A stretch of DNA of 64,000 bases from CAIQPS01 sp963783835 (GTDB lineage: Bacteria; Actinomycetota; Thermoleophilia; RBG-16-64-13). The notes beneath the pieces are model-generated. The model saw nothing but the letters and a program-made list of their open reading frames with translations. It was not told the origin of the DNA and did not search any database. Of this stretch, positions 35,519 through 44,224 are shown one piece after another. The stretch's first letter is position 1. Each line of letters starts with the position of its first letter. The stretch is taken from positions 186,001 to 250,000 of the forward strand of contig CAWAOX010000014.1 in assembly GCA_963783835.1 (NCBI GenBank), read 5' to 3'. A program made the position numbers and the translations under genes.

Positions 35519-36508
35519 GTGGCGCCCGACCCGCGAACCGGAGATGCTCCGCAAGTAGTCAATCACCGTCGCGGGTCGGGCGTGCATCATGAGCGACCCG
35601 AGGCGATCAAAGCGGTCCCATTAAGGCATTGGGGCCGCTGGATCGCCTCGGTCGTCATCCTCTACATCTTCGTGGCGCTCATCTATTCGCTCGCGAAGAA
35701 CCCTGCGATTCATTGGGACACGATAGGGGACTATCTATTCAGGCCGCTCATCCTGGAGGGCGCCCTCAGGACCCTGGAGCTCACGTTCGTCGCCATGGTC
35801 ATCGGCATCGCCGGGGGGACGATCCTTGCCGTGATGCGGCTCTCCGACAACTACGTGCTTTCCTGGCTGTCGTGGCTGTACATCTGGTTCTTCCGGGGAA
35901 CACCCGTGTTCGTCCAGATCCTGATATGGGGCTACTTCGGGATCCTCTATCCCAACCTGTTCCTGGGTCTACCGTTCACGGGCTTGGCCTTCGGAGACAT
36001 GGAGACCAACCGCGTCATCGGCGGCTTCGTCGCGGCCATACTGGCTCTCGGCCTCAACGAGGCGGCCTACGCCGCGGAACTGGTGCGTGCCGGCATCATC
36101 TCGGTGGACAGAGGCCAGAACGAGGCGGCGCAGTCCCTGGGCATGTCTCCCGGGCTGACCATGCGCCGCATCGTGCTGCCGCAGGCCATGCGGGTGATCA
36201 TCCCGCCGATGGGCAACGAGACCATCTCGATGCTCAAGACGACCTCGTTGGTCGCGGTCATCTCGGGGCGCGAGCTCCTGACGAACGTCCAGACCATCTA
36301 CTCACAGAACTTCAAGATCATGCCTCTGCTCCTCGTGGCCTGCATCTGGTACATCTTCTTCACCACGCTTCTCACGATCGGGCAGTACTACCTCGAGCGC
36401 CACTTCGGGAAGGGCTTCGGGGAGAAGGAGACCGAGTCGGCGGAGAAGCGGGCGCTGAAGCGCCTACGGCAGAAGGGAGGCGACGTCAATGAGCCCGGAA
36501 ACTTCTGA
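35519..36508 (+). CDS. polar amino-acid ABC transporter permease
   Basis: A 329-residue HisMQ-type permease with about five to six membrane segments and the EAA loop NEAAQSLGMSPGLTMRRIVLPQA that contacts the ATPase. The N-terminal 35 residues are hydrophilic and the C-terminus is charged. GTG start at 35519, 12 bases after the binding protein. Only one permease gene is present, so the channel is probably a homodimer. Confidence 0.9.
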   Translation: MAPDPRTGDAPQVVNHRRGSGVHHERPEAIKAVPLRHWGRWIASVVILYIFVALIYSLAKNPAIHWDTIGDYLFRPLILEGALRTLELTFVAMVIGIAGGTILAVMRLSDNYVLSWLSWLYIWFFRGTPVFVQILIWGYFGILYPNLFLGLPFTGLAFGDMETNRVIGGFVAAILALGLNEAAYAAELVRAGIISVDRGQNEAAQSLGMSPGLTMRRIVLPQAMRVIIPPMGNETISMLKTTSLVAVISGRELLTNVQTIYSQNFKIMPLLLVACIWYIFFTTLLTIGQYYLERHFGKGFGEKETESAEKRALKRLRQKGGDVNEPGNF

Positions 36509-37319
36509 CTGCGCCCCTCATCTCTTGCTCGATGACACGATTGCGGCGTCGTCGGGGCAGCCGATGGTGAAGGGCGAGCAGGTGTGGAAGTCATTCGGCA
36601 AGCTGGACGTGCTCAAGGGGATCGACTTCGTGGTCAAGCCACGGGAGACGTTCGTCCTTCTGGGGCCTTCAGGTGGCGGAAAATCAACGCTCCTACGCTG
36701 CATCAACCACCTCGAGAAGATCGACGCCGGCCGGCTGTGGGTCGACGGCGAGCTTATGGGCTACAGGGAGAAGGGGGACGTCCTTCACGAGATGCCCCCG
36801 CGCGATGTATCCCGCCAACGCTCCAAGATCGGCATGGTCTTCCAGCGGTTCAACCTGTTCCCGCATCTGACGGCCATCGAGAACGTGATGGAGGCGCCCA
36901 TCCGGGTCAAGAAGACCAACAAGAAACAGGCGGAAGCCGATGCCGAGAAGTTGCTGTGCGAGGTCGGACTGGCGGAGAAGCTCGACGTCTACCCGGCGCA
37001 GCTATCCGGCGGGCAGCAGCAGCGGGTCGCGATAGCCCGGGCGCTCGCCATGAAGCCTAAGCTCATGCTCTTCGACGAGCCGACCTCAGCCCTCGACCCG
37101 GAGTTGGTGGGAGAGGTCCTGGACGTCATGAAGAAGTTGGCCCACGAGGGCATGACCATGGTGGTCGTGACCCACGAGATCGGCTTCGCCAAAGAGGCCG
37201 CGGACGGCGTCGCCCTCATGGATGGAGGCGTCATCGTGGAGATGGGGCCGCCCGAGCAGGTCCTGGTCAATCCCCAGGAAGAGCGGACCAAGGTCTTCCT
37301 CTCCAAGGTCCTGTCCTAG
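36489..37319 (+). CDS. polar amino-acid ABC transporter ATPase
   Basis: A 276-residue GlnQ-type ATPase: Walker A GPSGGGKST, Q-loop MVFQRFNLFPH, signature LSGGQQQR, Walker B LMLFDEPTSALD and switch VVVTHE. It overlaps the permease gene by 20 bases, completing a three-gene importer. The 20-25 residues before the core are a non-conserved extension; a start further in is possible. Confidence 0.94.
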   Translation: MSPETSDCAPHLLLDDTIAASSGQPMVKGEQVWKSFGKLDVLKGIDFVVKPRETFVLLGPSGGGKSTLLRCINHLEKIDAGRLWVDGELMGYREKGDVLHEMPPRDVSRQRSKIGMVFQRFNLFPHLTAIENVMEAPIRVKKTNKKQAEADAEKLLCEVGLAEKLDVYPAQLSGGQQQRVAIARALAMKPKLMLFDEPTSALDPELVGEVLDVMKKLAHEGMTMVVVTHEIGFAKEAADGVALMDGGVIVEMGPPEQVLVNPQEERTKVFLSKVLS

Positions 37320-37978
37320 GGCTCCGCCGGTTCCTCCGGCTGCCCGGTCGTCCCGTTGCGCCGCCGGCGCCAGCGCCACACCCCCCAGCCAATCAGAGCC
37401 AGCACCACCACACCCAGAACGATGTAGAAGATGTGGTTGTAGCGGCTGAAGGTTTCCTGCAGCGCCCCCCAGGGGTCCTCTCCGGCGGCCTTGCCGGCCG
37501 CGTAGCCGAGGTACGCCAGCCCAGCGTTCCAGATGACCGAGCCAAGAGCTGAATAGAGCAAGAACTTGGCGAAGGGCATCTTCGCTATCCCCGCGGGGAG
37601 GGAGATGAACGTGCGGATGCCGGGCATCATCCGGGTGAAGAAGACGGTCGCCGGACCATAGCGGACGAACCACCGGTCGGCTCTGTCGAGATGATGGGCC
37701 GAGACTCCCACGTAGCGCCCGTAGCGCAGGAACAGCGCCCGGCCGCCATAGCGGCCGATACCATAGGCGATGCTCGAGCCGATGAGGTTCGCGAGCGTCG
37801 CGATGGCGATCACCATCCAGAGCTCGGTATGCCCTTGAGCGGCGAGAAAGCCTCCGTACGGTACGACGATCTCGCTGGGGATGGGGATGCAGGCGCTCTC
37901 GGCGATCATCGTGATGAACACGATGAGCAGCCCATGGTTCTCGAGCAGCGGTATCAGCCAGTTCTGGAAGAAGCTCAT
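37316..37978 (-). CDS. DedA/SNARE-associated family membrane protein
   Basis: A 220-residue DedA protein, thought to act in lipid-carrier flipping or membrane homeostasis. Conserved segments include IAESACIPIPSEIVVPYGGFLAA and FFTRMMPGIRTFISLPAGIAKM, with the PxP and Arg residues of the family, and four or more hydrophobic stretches. A basic tail (WRRRRNG) follows the last one. Converges with the ABC ATPase gene, overlapping by 4 bases. Confidence 0.9.
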   Translation of the reverse strand: MSFFQNWLIPLLENHGLLIVFITMIAESACIPIPSEIVVPYGGFLAAQGHTELWMVIAIATLANLIGSSIAYGIGRYGGRALFLRYGRYVGVSAHHLDRADRWFVRYGPATVFFTRMMPGIRTFISLPAGIAKMPFAKFLLYSALGSVIWNAGLAYLGYAAGKAAGEDPWGALQETFSRYNHIFYIVLGVVVLALIGWGVWRWRRRRNGTTGQPEEPAEP

Positions 37979-38015
37979 GGTCCGGGATTCTACCGCATGC
38001 CGTGCAGGCTAGACG

Positions 38016-38339
38016 TCAGCGCGGCAGCTGCGACAATCCGTACTCAAAACATTCCCGGAGACGGTCTTCCAGGTCCTCGTATGCGGGTTTATGGTCGCGA
38101 CTGGCGAAGCGGTGCCTCAGGTCTTGCTCCACCTGGCCGGCGAGATGCGTGGTGTCGTCGTCAAGCCGGTACATGAACTCCGCCTGGCCCAGTTCCTCCC
38201 GAAGGACGGCGAGGTAACTTCGCGCGGCCTCGAAGGCCTCTGTGGGGTCGGCGATGCCGGGCGAATCCAGCTCGAGGAAGTACGTCGTGAAGGCCCGCTT
38301 GAATGCCAGCCGCAACGACTGTAGGGAGCCCACCGGCAT
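38016..38339 (-). CDS. hypothetical helical protein
   Basis: A protein of about 107 residues, helical and acidic in its second half; no family recognised. ATG 38339 lies 9 bases after the stop of the upstream gene; a TTG at 38351 overlaps that stop as TTGA and is an alternative start. The close coupling implies the two products act together. Confidence 0.6.
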   Translation of the reverse strand: MPVGSLQSLRLAFKRAFTTYFLELDSPGIADPTEAFEAARSYLAVLREELGQAEFMYRLDDDTTHLAGQVEQDLRHRFASRDHKPAYEDLEDRLRECFEYGLSQLPR

Positions 38340-38347
38340 ACCGGCGA

Positions 38348-38821
38348 TCAACGAGTGTAGGCCACCTCTTGCCAGGAGGGGTGGGGAGGAGGCCCGATGC
38401 GCCTCGACCGATGCCCCGTGGGAAAGTAGACGAACGCGCCCGATTCATCGTCAAAGGCCACCTCGAGCTGCCCCTCGATGAGCCGGAGATCAAGCCAGGC
38501 GCTGCGGAACACGAGCTCGCGCAACCAGTACACGAGGCACTCGCCGTGAAGCGTGAGGACGTCGTCGCTCCGCTCGAGCAGATATTCGCCAAGCGAGCTG
38601 ACCGGGAATTCGATGGTGCCGCCCGCGACCAGCTGCACCAGGTCGGCACATTCGTCGTGACGCAACAGACCGGGTTCGACCAGACCAAGCTCCACCGCCG
38701 CCATCTCGACTCTCTGGGCGAAATCGACGCTGTTGAACCCGTACCGGAAGCTACGGAATTCCAGGATGTAATCTTCGCCCGAGGAGTAGTTGGGATGGGT
38801 GTGCCTGTTCTCAGCTGCCAT
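38348..38821 (-). CDS. hypothetical protein coupled to downstream gene
   Basis: A 157-residue protein. ATG 38821 has GGGGAT a few bases upstream. It contains many short amphipathic strands and helices and ends WQEVAYTR; I do not recognise the family. The longer frame to 38989 lacks a ribosome site and runs over the opposite promoter region. Coupled to the following hypothetical gene. Confidence 0.65.
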   Translation of the reverse strand: MAAENRHTHPNYSSGEDYILEFRSFRYGFNSVDFAQRVEMAAVELGLVEPGLLRHDECADLVQLVAGGTIEFPVSSLGEYLLERSDDVLTLHGECLVYWLRELVFRSAWLDLRLIEGQLEVAFDDESGAFVYFPTGHRSRRIGPPPHPSWQEVAYTR

Positions 38822-38971
38822 CGAGATCCCCTGTGAAGCCGGCAAGAATGCTGCCGGGTCATTGTAGCAGGCGCAGCGGCGGGGCGGCGAGATACGCGGA
38901 GCCCCGCGCGGCAGCGGCCCGGCTCTCCTGGTGCGCTTGTGCGCTTTGGGACCAGGCCGCATAATGGCGCT

Positions 38972-39673
38972 ATGACACGAGCCTGGCACCGCACGTTCGC
39001 CATCGTGACCGCGTTGATCGTGGGTCTAGCGGCCCTGTCCCTGTGCGGGTGCGGGGGTGCGAGCCAGGATGTGGATCCGCAGGCGGTCCTCGCCTCATCC
39101 GCCACCGCGATGCAGCAGATCGAGGGCTTCCACTTCGTCTACGAAGTCCACAAGCCGGCAAACAGCGAGCCAAGCACCGGACTGGATATCGCTCGGATAA
39201 CCGGCGACGTGAATTCTGATGGCAACATGCAGGCGACGATCGACGTCACGCAGGGCGGTCTTCCGCTCACCCTGAGCTTCGTGCAGGTCGGGGAGACCCA
39301 GTATCTGCAACTCGGACAGTGGCAAACGATACCCATCGAGTCGAGCCCGGTGGGCAAGCTCAGTCTCGGGGCCGGCACGATCCAGATCCTGAAGCGCATG
39401 ACCGACGCGAAGTATGTGGGCGAGGATACGAAGGGCGGCGTGAAGTGCTACCACATCTCGGGGAACGTCGCAGCCGCGGAGGTCAAGGCTATCGCGGGAG
39501 CAGTGGACACCACCGACACCTTCCCGACCGATCTCTGGATCGGGGTCGACGACAGCTACGTCTACGAGGTGAACGTTCACGGGGCCGCCACTCCGGACGA
39601 GCCTGAGGGCACGTGGCGCAGCATCGTCCTTTCCAATCTCAACGTCTACGTAGAGATCAAGGCTCCCATATAG
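38972..39673 (+). CDS. LppX/LprAFG-type lipoprotein
   Basis: A 233-residue lipoprotein with signal peptide and a lipobox ending LSLCGC. The mature part starts with an ALASSATAMQQIEGFHFVYEV helix and continues as a beta-rich cup, as in mycobacterial LppX/LprG, which carry triacylated lipids. It is followed 2 bases later by an MFS exporter, the arrangement known for lprG and Rv1410c/P55. The pair probably exports lipids or drugs. Confidence 0.83.
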   Translation: MTRAWHRTFAIVTALIVGLAALSLCGCGGASQDVDPQAVLASSATAMQQIEGFHFVYEVHKPANSEPSTGLDIARITGDVNSDGNMQATIDVTQGGLPLTLSFVQVGETQYLQLGQWQTIPIESSPVGKLSLGAGTIQILKRMTDAKYVGEDTKGGVKCYHISGNVAAAEVKAIAGAVDTTDTFPTDLWIGVDDSYVYEVNVHGAATPDEPEGTWRSIVLSNLNVYVEIKAPI

Positions 39674-39675
39674 CC

Positions 39676-41286
39676 GTGATTCCCCGGACTGCCGACCAAA
39701 AGCCGGCGAACAAGTCACTGTCACGAGGCGCGACCCTCGCCATGGTGGCGCTTGGCGCCGCTGTATTTGTTGCGGCGCTGGACCAGACCATGGTGCTCAC
39801 GGTCATGCCGTCGATCATGCGCTCGCTGTACATCGACGTGCGCAACCTCAACGACGCCGGCTGGATCATCACCGCCTATCTCCTCGGCTACACGATCGCC
39901 ATGCCGCTGTTCGGCAGGCTGGCCGACGTCTGGGGCCGCCGCCCGACGACGATACTCGCGCTCGCCCTCTTCATGGTGGGGAGCGCGCTGTGCGTCTTCC
40001 TCACGCGGCTTGACCTCTTTGTGGCGGCTCGCGTCATCCAGGCGGCGGGGGGAGGGGCGCTCGTTCCAATCGCGATGGCGGCAGCCGCGGACATGTTCCC
40101 GTTGGCCCGCCGCGCACTGGTGCTTGGCATCGTCGGCGGAGCAGCGGAGGCAGGGGGAGTCCTCGGTCCCCTCTATGGCGCCGCGCTGACGATGGCCTGG
40201 AGTTGGCGCCTCATCTTCCTCGTGAACATCCCGCTCTGCCTGCTACTGATGCCGGTCTGCTGGCGGCTACTGCGACCGGGAGCCGCACCCTCGTACTACG
40301 ACGCGGAGGCGGCCGCCGAACCCGCGGGCACCGACGGATCGCGCAAACACTGGTGGGAGAAGGGCCGGGTGGACTACCTCGGCGCGGCGCTCATGGCCAT
40401 CTCTCTCGCCGGTATCACCATCGGCCTGGGCACGGGGACGCAGTTGGTGGGCGACTCCACCGCGGGTACGCCGGTGCGCTGGGTCTGGCTTCTGGTCGCG
40501 GCCCTGGCCTTCACCGCATTCATACTCTGGGAGCGGCGCACCGAGCGGCCGCTCATCCGGCTGGATCTGTTCAAGAAGCCCCCCTTCGCCGCGGCCAACA
40601 TCGCTCACTTCCTGGTGGGAGCGGCGCTCATCATCGGGATGGTGGAGATCCCGCTTTACGCCAACACCCTCTTTGGCCTGACTGAGATCGGGAGCGGGCT
40701 CCTGCTCATCCGCCTGACGCTGATGATCCCGGTCGGCGCAGTCCTCGGCGGCTGGCTCGCGGACTTCATCGGTTACCGAAACACAGCGATCATCGGCTTC
40801 CTCGTGGCCTGCGGGGGATACCTGCTGGTGAGCCGCTGGCCTATCCACCCGGGCGACCTGCAGATGACCCGGGACCTGTTCATCAGCGGCCTCGGCTTCG
40901 GCCTCGTGGTGGGACCGATCGGAGCGACCGTGACGTCCGCGTCTGGCGACAGGTGGATGGCTACCGGCTCCGCTCTGGTGACGGTTTCGCGGATGGTCGG
41001 GATGGTCATCGGGCTGTCGGTGCTCAGCTCGTGGGGTGTCCGGCGCTTCAATTCGCTCTCGGTCGATATCAACATCCCTATCGTCCGGCCGGAGGGGCTC
41101 ACCGACGCCGAGTGGCAGGGAGTGCAGGACTCGGCGGCCGCCGCCCTCGAGCAGGCCCTTCACACCGTGTTCAGCAACTTCTTCCTCATCGCCGCTGTGA
41201 TCATCGGTCTGGCCGTCATCCCCGCGTGCTTCTTCTATAACAAGAAGCGGCCGGGGGCGAGCAAGATACCGTTCCTCCCCCACTGA
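39676..41286 (+). CDS. MFS transporter, DHA2/P55-like
   Basis: A 536-residue transporter with about 14 membrane segments. Motif A is GRLADVWGRRPT, and the first helix contains ALDQTMVLTVMPSIM as in the DHA2 drug-export family. GTG 39676, 2 bases after the lipoprotein gene, gives the natural N-terminus; a longer frame from 39613 overlaps that gene. With LppX/LprG-like lipoprotein it matches the LprG-P55 pair, which transports triacylglycerides in mycobacteria. Confidence 0.88.
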   Translation: MIPRTADQKPANKSLSRGATLAMVALGAAVFVAALDQTMVLTVMPSIMRSLYIDVRNLNDAGWIITAYLLGYTIAMPLFGRLADVWGRRPTTILALALFMVGSALCVFLTRLDLFVAARVIQAAGGGALVPIAMAAAADMFPLARRALVLGIVGGAAEAGGVLGPLYGAALTMAWSWRLIFLVNIPLCLLLMPVCWRLLRPGAAPSYYDAEAAAEPAGTDGSRKHWWEKGRVDYLGAALMAISLAGITIGLGTGTQLVGDSTAGTPVRWVWLLVAALAFTAFILWERRTERPLIRLDLFKKPPFAAANIAHFLVGAALIIGMVEIPLYANTLFGLTEIGSGLLLIRLTLMIPVGAVLGGWLADFIGYRNTAIIGFLVACGGYLLVSRWPIHPGDLQMTRDLFISGLGFGLVVGPIGATVTSASGDRWMATGSALVTVSRMVGMVIGLSVLSSWGVRRFNSLSVDINIPIVRPEGLTDAEWQGVQDSAAAALEQALHTVFSNFFLIAAVIIGLAVIPACFFYNKKRPGASKIPFLPH

Positions 41287-41359
41287 GAGGCCCGGAGGCG
41301 CATGCTATCCGCTCGCTCAGCTAGAATGAGGGCTGAGCGAGCCATCAAGCGAGGATAGC

Positions 41360-42433
41360 GTGAACGAAGAACAACTTGACCTGGGAGCGTCGTTCGCAGC
41401 CCGGTCATCCGGCGAAGCGTCGATACGCGAGGCCGCGCGGATAGCAGTGTGCGACCTGGTCCCGGGCACCGGTGTCGAAGGCGTGTACCTTCTTTCCTCC
41501 AAGGAGACCCGCCAGACCAGGCAGGGCAAACCGTTCTTCAAGCTCCGGGTGAGCGACCGCACGGGTACGGTCGACTGCACGGTGTGGGAGGTCGACTCGG
41601 TCGGCCCGGGAGTCAAGGCAGGCGATCTAGTGACGGTCTGTGCTCGCGTCACCGAGTACCAGGGAAAGCCCCAATTGGAGGCCACGAACGTGATCGCGGC
41701 GCCTCCCGGCGTCGCGGAGCCCCGGGATTTCCTTCCTTCCACCTACCGTGACATCGAGGAGTTGAGGGGGTTCCTGCAGTTCCATATCGGGTCGGTCTAC
41801 GACCGTGACTACTCCGCCCTGCTCGAGCGCATCTTCGGTGACGCGGCCTTTTTCGAGACCTTCACGACGGCGCCCGCGGCGAAGGTCTACCACCACGCCT
41901 ACCTGGGCGGTCTGGTGGAGCACACCGTCACCGTCGCCGAGATGTGCGATTTCGTGGCCCAGCAATACGGCCGGGTGGACCGCGATCTGCTTCTGACCGC
42001 CGCCCTGCTTCACGACATCGGCAAGACTCGGGAGTTGGCTTTCGAGACGACGATCGACTTCACCGACGCCGGCAAGTTCCTGGGACACGTCATCCAGGGG
42101 GTGCTGCTCGTATCGGAGAAAGCGTCCGAACTGCCGGCGTTCCCCGAAGCCAAGCTTCAGCAACTGCTCCACTGCATCGTCAGCCATCACGGCGAGTTGG
42201 AGTGGGGCTCGCCCAAGCGCCCCAAAACCATCGAGGCGCTCGTCCTTCACCACGTTGATAATCTCGACGCCAAAGTGAAGGGCTTCCTCGAGATCGTCGA
42301 AGGGTCGCGCGACGCCCCCTGGACCGATCTGCGGAATCTCTTCCGGAGGCCGCTCCACGTTCCCCGGGCAGCGCACCAAGAGGATGATTTCCTGCCCCCG
42401 GCCGAGGACGACGTTGGAGGGACTACCTCCTAG
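41360..42433 (+). CDS. YhaM-like 3'-5' exoribonuclease/HD-domain protein
   Basis: A 357-residue protein with an N-terminal OB-fold (GVYLLSSKETRQTRQGKPFF and TVWEVDS) and a C-terminal HD domain: HHAYLGGLVEHTV, LLTAALLHDIGKTRE and IVSHHGELEWGSPKRP. This is the layout of YhaM-type exoribonucleases, which degrade single-stranded RNA or DNA. GTG start at 41360 with GAGG upstream. Converges with the Ala/Pro-rich gene. Confidence 0.9.
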   Translation: MNEEQLDLGASFAARSSGEASIREAARIAVCDLVPGTGVEGVYLLSSKETRQTRQGKPFFKLRVSDRTGTVDCTVWEVDSVGPGVKAGDLVTVCARVTEYQGKPQLEATNVIAAPPGVAEPRDFLPSTYRDIEELRGFLQFHIGSVYDRDYSALLERIFGDAAFFETFTTAPAAKVYHHAYLGGLVEHTVTVAEMCDFVAQQYGRVDRDLLLTAALLHDIGKTRELAFETTIDFTDAGKFLGHVIQGVLLVSEKASELPAFPEAKLQQLLHCIVSHHGELEWGSPKRPKTIEALVLHHVDNLDAKVKGFLEIVEGSRDAPWTDLRNLFRRPLHVPRAAHQEDDFLPPAEDDVGGTTS

Positions 42434-44065
42434 TTACTGGTCTTCTTCGCGAAGCGTGCTTTCGACCGTTTGTTCGATCTCGCTATCGAAGCCGGCAGAG
42501 GGGACAGGGCCGGATGAGGGCTCCGTGTCGCGCCCGAGAAGAGATGTTTCGCCTGCCATCATCGCGTCGAAGGCCTTCGCCTTGAGCCGGCTCCGGGTGG
42601 ACTCGATCCGTGCGCGCATGGCATCGTAGTCGGAGCCGTTCTCGCTTTCCGCCGCGCCGGCCACGGCCACGGGCGGCGGCGGCTCAGCGCCACCGTTCGC
42701 CGGCCCGGGGCTTACGCGCATCGGTTCGCCGATGACCGGTGAGGGCCTGCCTGCCGGCGCTTCCGCCTGCACCTGAGCGGCCACCGCCGCGCCGGCGAGA
42801 GCATCCGCGTCACCTTCCTGGTCGACCGCCGCGAAGGGCTTCTCCAGTTCCTCGCGGATCCGGCGCCTGGTCTCTTCGATGCGCGATTTTAGGTCTTCAC
42901 CGAGGGCGGCATCAACCGCTGCCTCTGCAGGCACGGCGGGATACTCGGGCTGCATTGCCACTTCCGGTTGCATTGCCGGAGGCTCGACCACCGCGGCCGG
43001 AACCGGCTCCTGCCAGCCTGAGGTGTCCCACGCCTCGTCGACGGTGCTCTCGGGCGCATCGATCTGAGGCCCCTCATACGGGAGCAGGTCATCCGCGACT
43101 ACCGGCAGCAGTTCTTCGAAGTCCACCTCCCCTTCCGCGAAGACCGCGGACGACTCCCAACCAGATCCGGGTAGTGGTTCTTCGAGCACCCCGGGAGTGA
43201 CGACCACGACGGAGTCGGAGGCAGCCTTGGGGACGTCCGCATCCGGGACCACCGGCTCTTCGGTTGCGTATTCGGCTGCCGCAGGGACCGGCGCTTCGGC
43301 GGCGGCGGGAGCGGGGACTTCCTCGACCACAGCAGCGGCCGCAATCTCGGCGGCGGCTACACCGGCGGCCGGTGCGGGCCAGGCGCCGCGATCTTCGTCC
43401 TTCGCCGCGTGTGCGAGACCTGCTACCGCGGCACCCGCGGCCACCCAGGCAGCCGGGTGGCTTTCCTCTGCCGGGACGGCGGGAGCAGTCGGCACGTCGG
43501 CCGGTGCGGGCTCATCCGCGGCTATGATCTCTGCCACTGCAGCGGCAGAGACGACCGCGGCTGAAGCTGCCGGCTCGACCGAGAGGGCGGGCGCGGGCAC
43601 ATACATCACCGGCGGCGCTTCCATGATCGGTGCTACGGGTGTGGTGGCGATCTCAGGCGCGGCCGGAGCCACATACACGGGAACCTCCGGCACAGGAGCG
43701 CTAACCGCTTCCACTGGAGGCGGCGGGACAATGGGAGTGAAGACTTCCACCGGAGGCGGGATGACAGGGGCCGGTGCGACAGGAACTACCGTCCGCGCAG
43801 GCTCGGGCGCGGCTACCTCCGCTGCAGCCACAGCGGCCGCGGCCACAAACGGAGCACTCTCCGGGGCCGGCGCCACAGCCGGGGCCGGCGCCACAGCCGG
43901 GGCCCCGACCGGACCAGCGCTTGGCGCGGGAGGAGCAGCGCCCGGCGTGCTCACCGGGCCTCCCGCAGTATCGCCCGGCTTTGACACCGTCTGTTTCTTC
44001 ACGAACATGATGCCGAGGACAGCGCCGAGCGCTCCCCCCAGCAGGAATCTCAAGAACCCGCCCAT
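42434..44065 (-). CDS. Ala/Pro/Val-rich membrane-anchored protein
   Basis: A 543-residue protein. It begins with a short hydrophobic Gly-rich segment (FLRFLLGGALGAVLGIMF) like YtxH proteins. A very long Ala/Pro/Val-rich region follows (about residues 30-360), then a region with two related charged helices: RIEETRRRIREELEKP and RIESTRSRLKAKAFD. The linker may span the cell envelope. ATG 44065 with AAGGGG is preferred to the upstream start at 44140. Bases 44066-44224 upstream contain no other gene. Confidence 0.7.
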   Translation of the reverse strand: MGGFLRFLLGGALGAVLGIMFVKKQTVSKPGDTAGGPVSTPGAAPPAPSAGPVGAPAVAPAPAVAPAPESAPFVAAAAVAAAEVAAPEPARTVVPVAPAPVIPPPVEVFTPIVPPPPVEAVSAPVPEVPVYVAPAAPEIATTPVAPIMEAPPVMYVPAPALSVEPAASAAVVSAAAVAEIIAADEPAPADVPTAPAVPAEESHPAAWVAAGAAVAGLAHAAKDEDRGAWPAPAAGVAAAEIAAAAVVEEVPAPAAAEAPVPAAAEYATEEPVVPDADVPKAASDSVVVVTPGVLEEPLPGSGWESSAVFAEGEVDFEELLPVVADDLLPYEGPQIDAPESTVDEAWDTSGWQEPVPAAVVEPPAMQPEVAMQPEYPAVPAEAAVDAALGEDLKSRIEETRRRIREELEKPFAAVDQEGDADALAGAAVAAQVQAEAPAGRPSPVIGEPMRVSPGPANGGAEPPPPVAVAGAAESENGSDYDAMRARIESTRSRLKAKAFDAMMAGETSLLGRDTEPSSGPVPSAGFDSEIEQTVESTLREEDQ

Positions 44066-44224
44066 GATGAGCCCCTTCCTCGACACGCCGCGATCTGAGC
44101 CGTCTCCCGTCGACAGCGTCAACTCTAACTTTATCAGCAACCTCTGCCGCCTTCTGGCGCGACGGTGTCCGCTTTGGAGACCACCCTTCCTATCGGCGGG
44201 GGCCGGGAGAACCTTGACCGGAGC

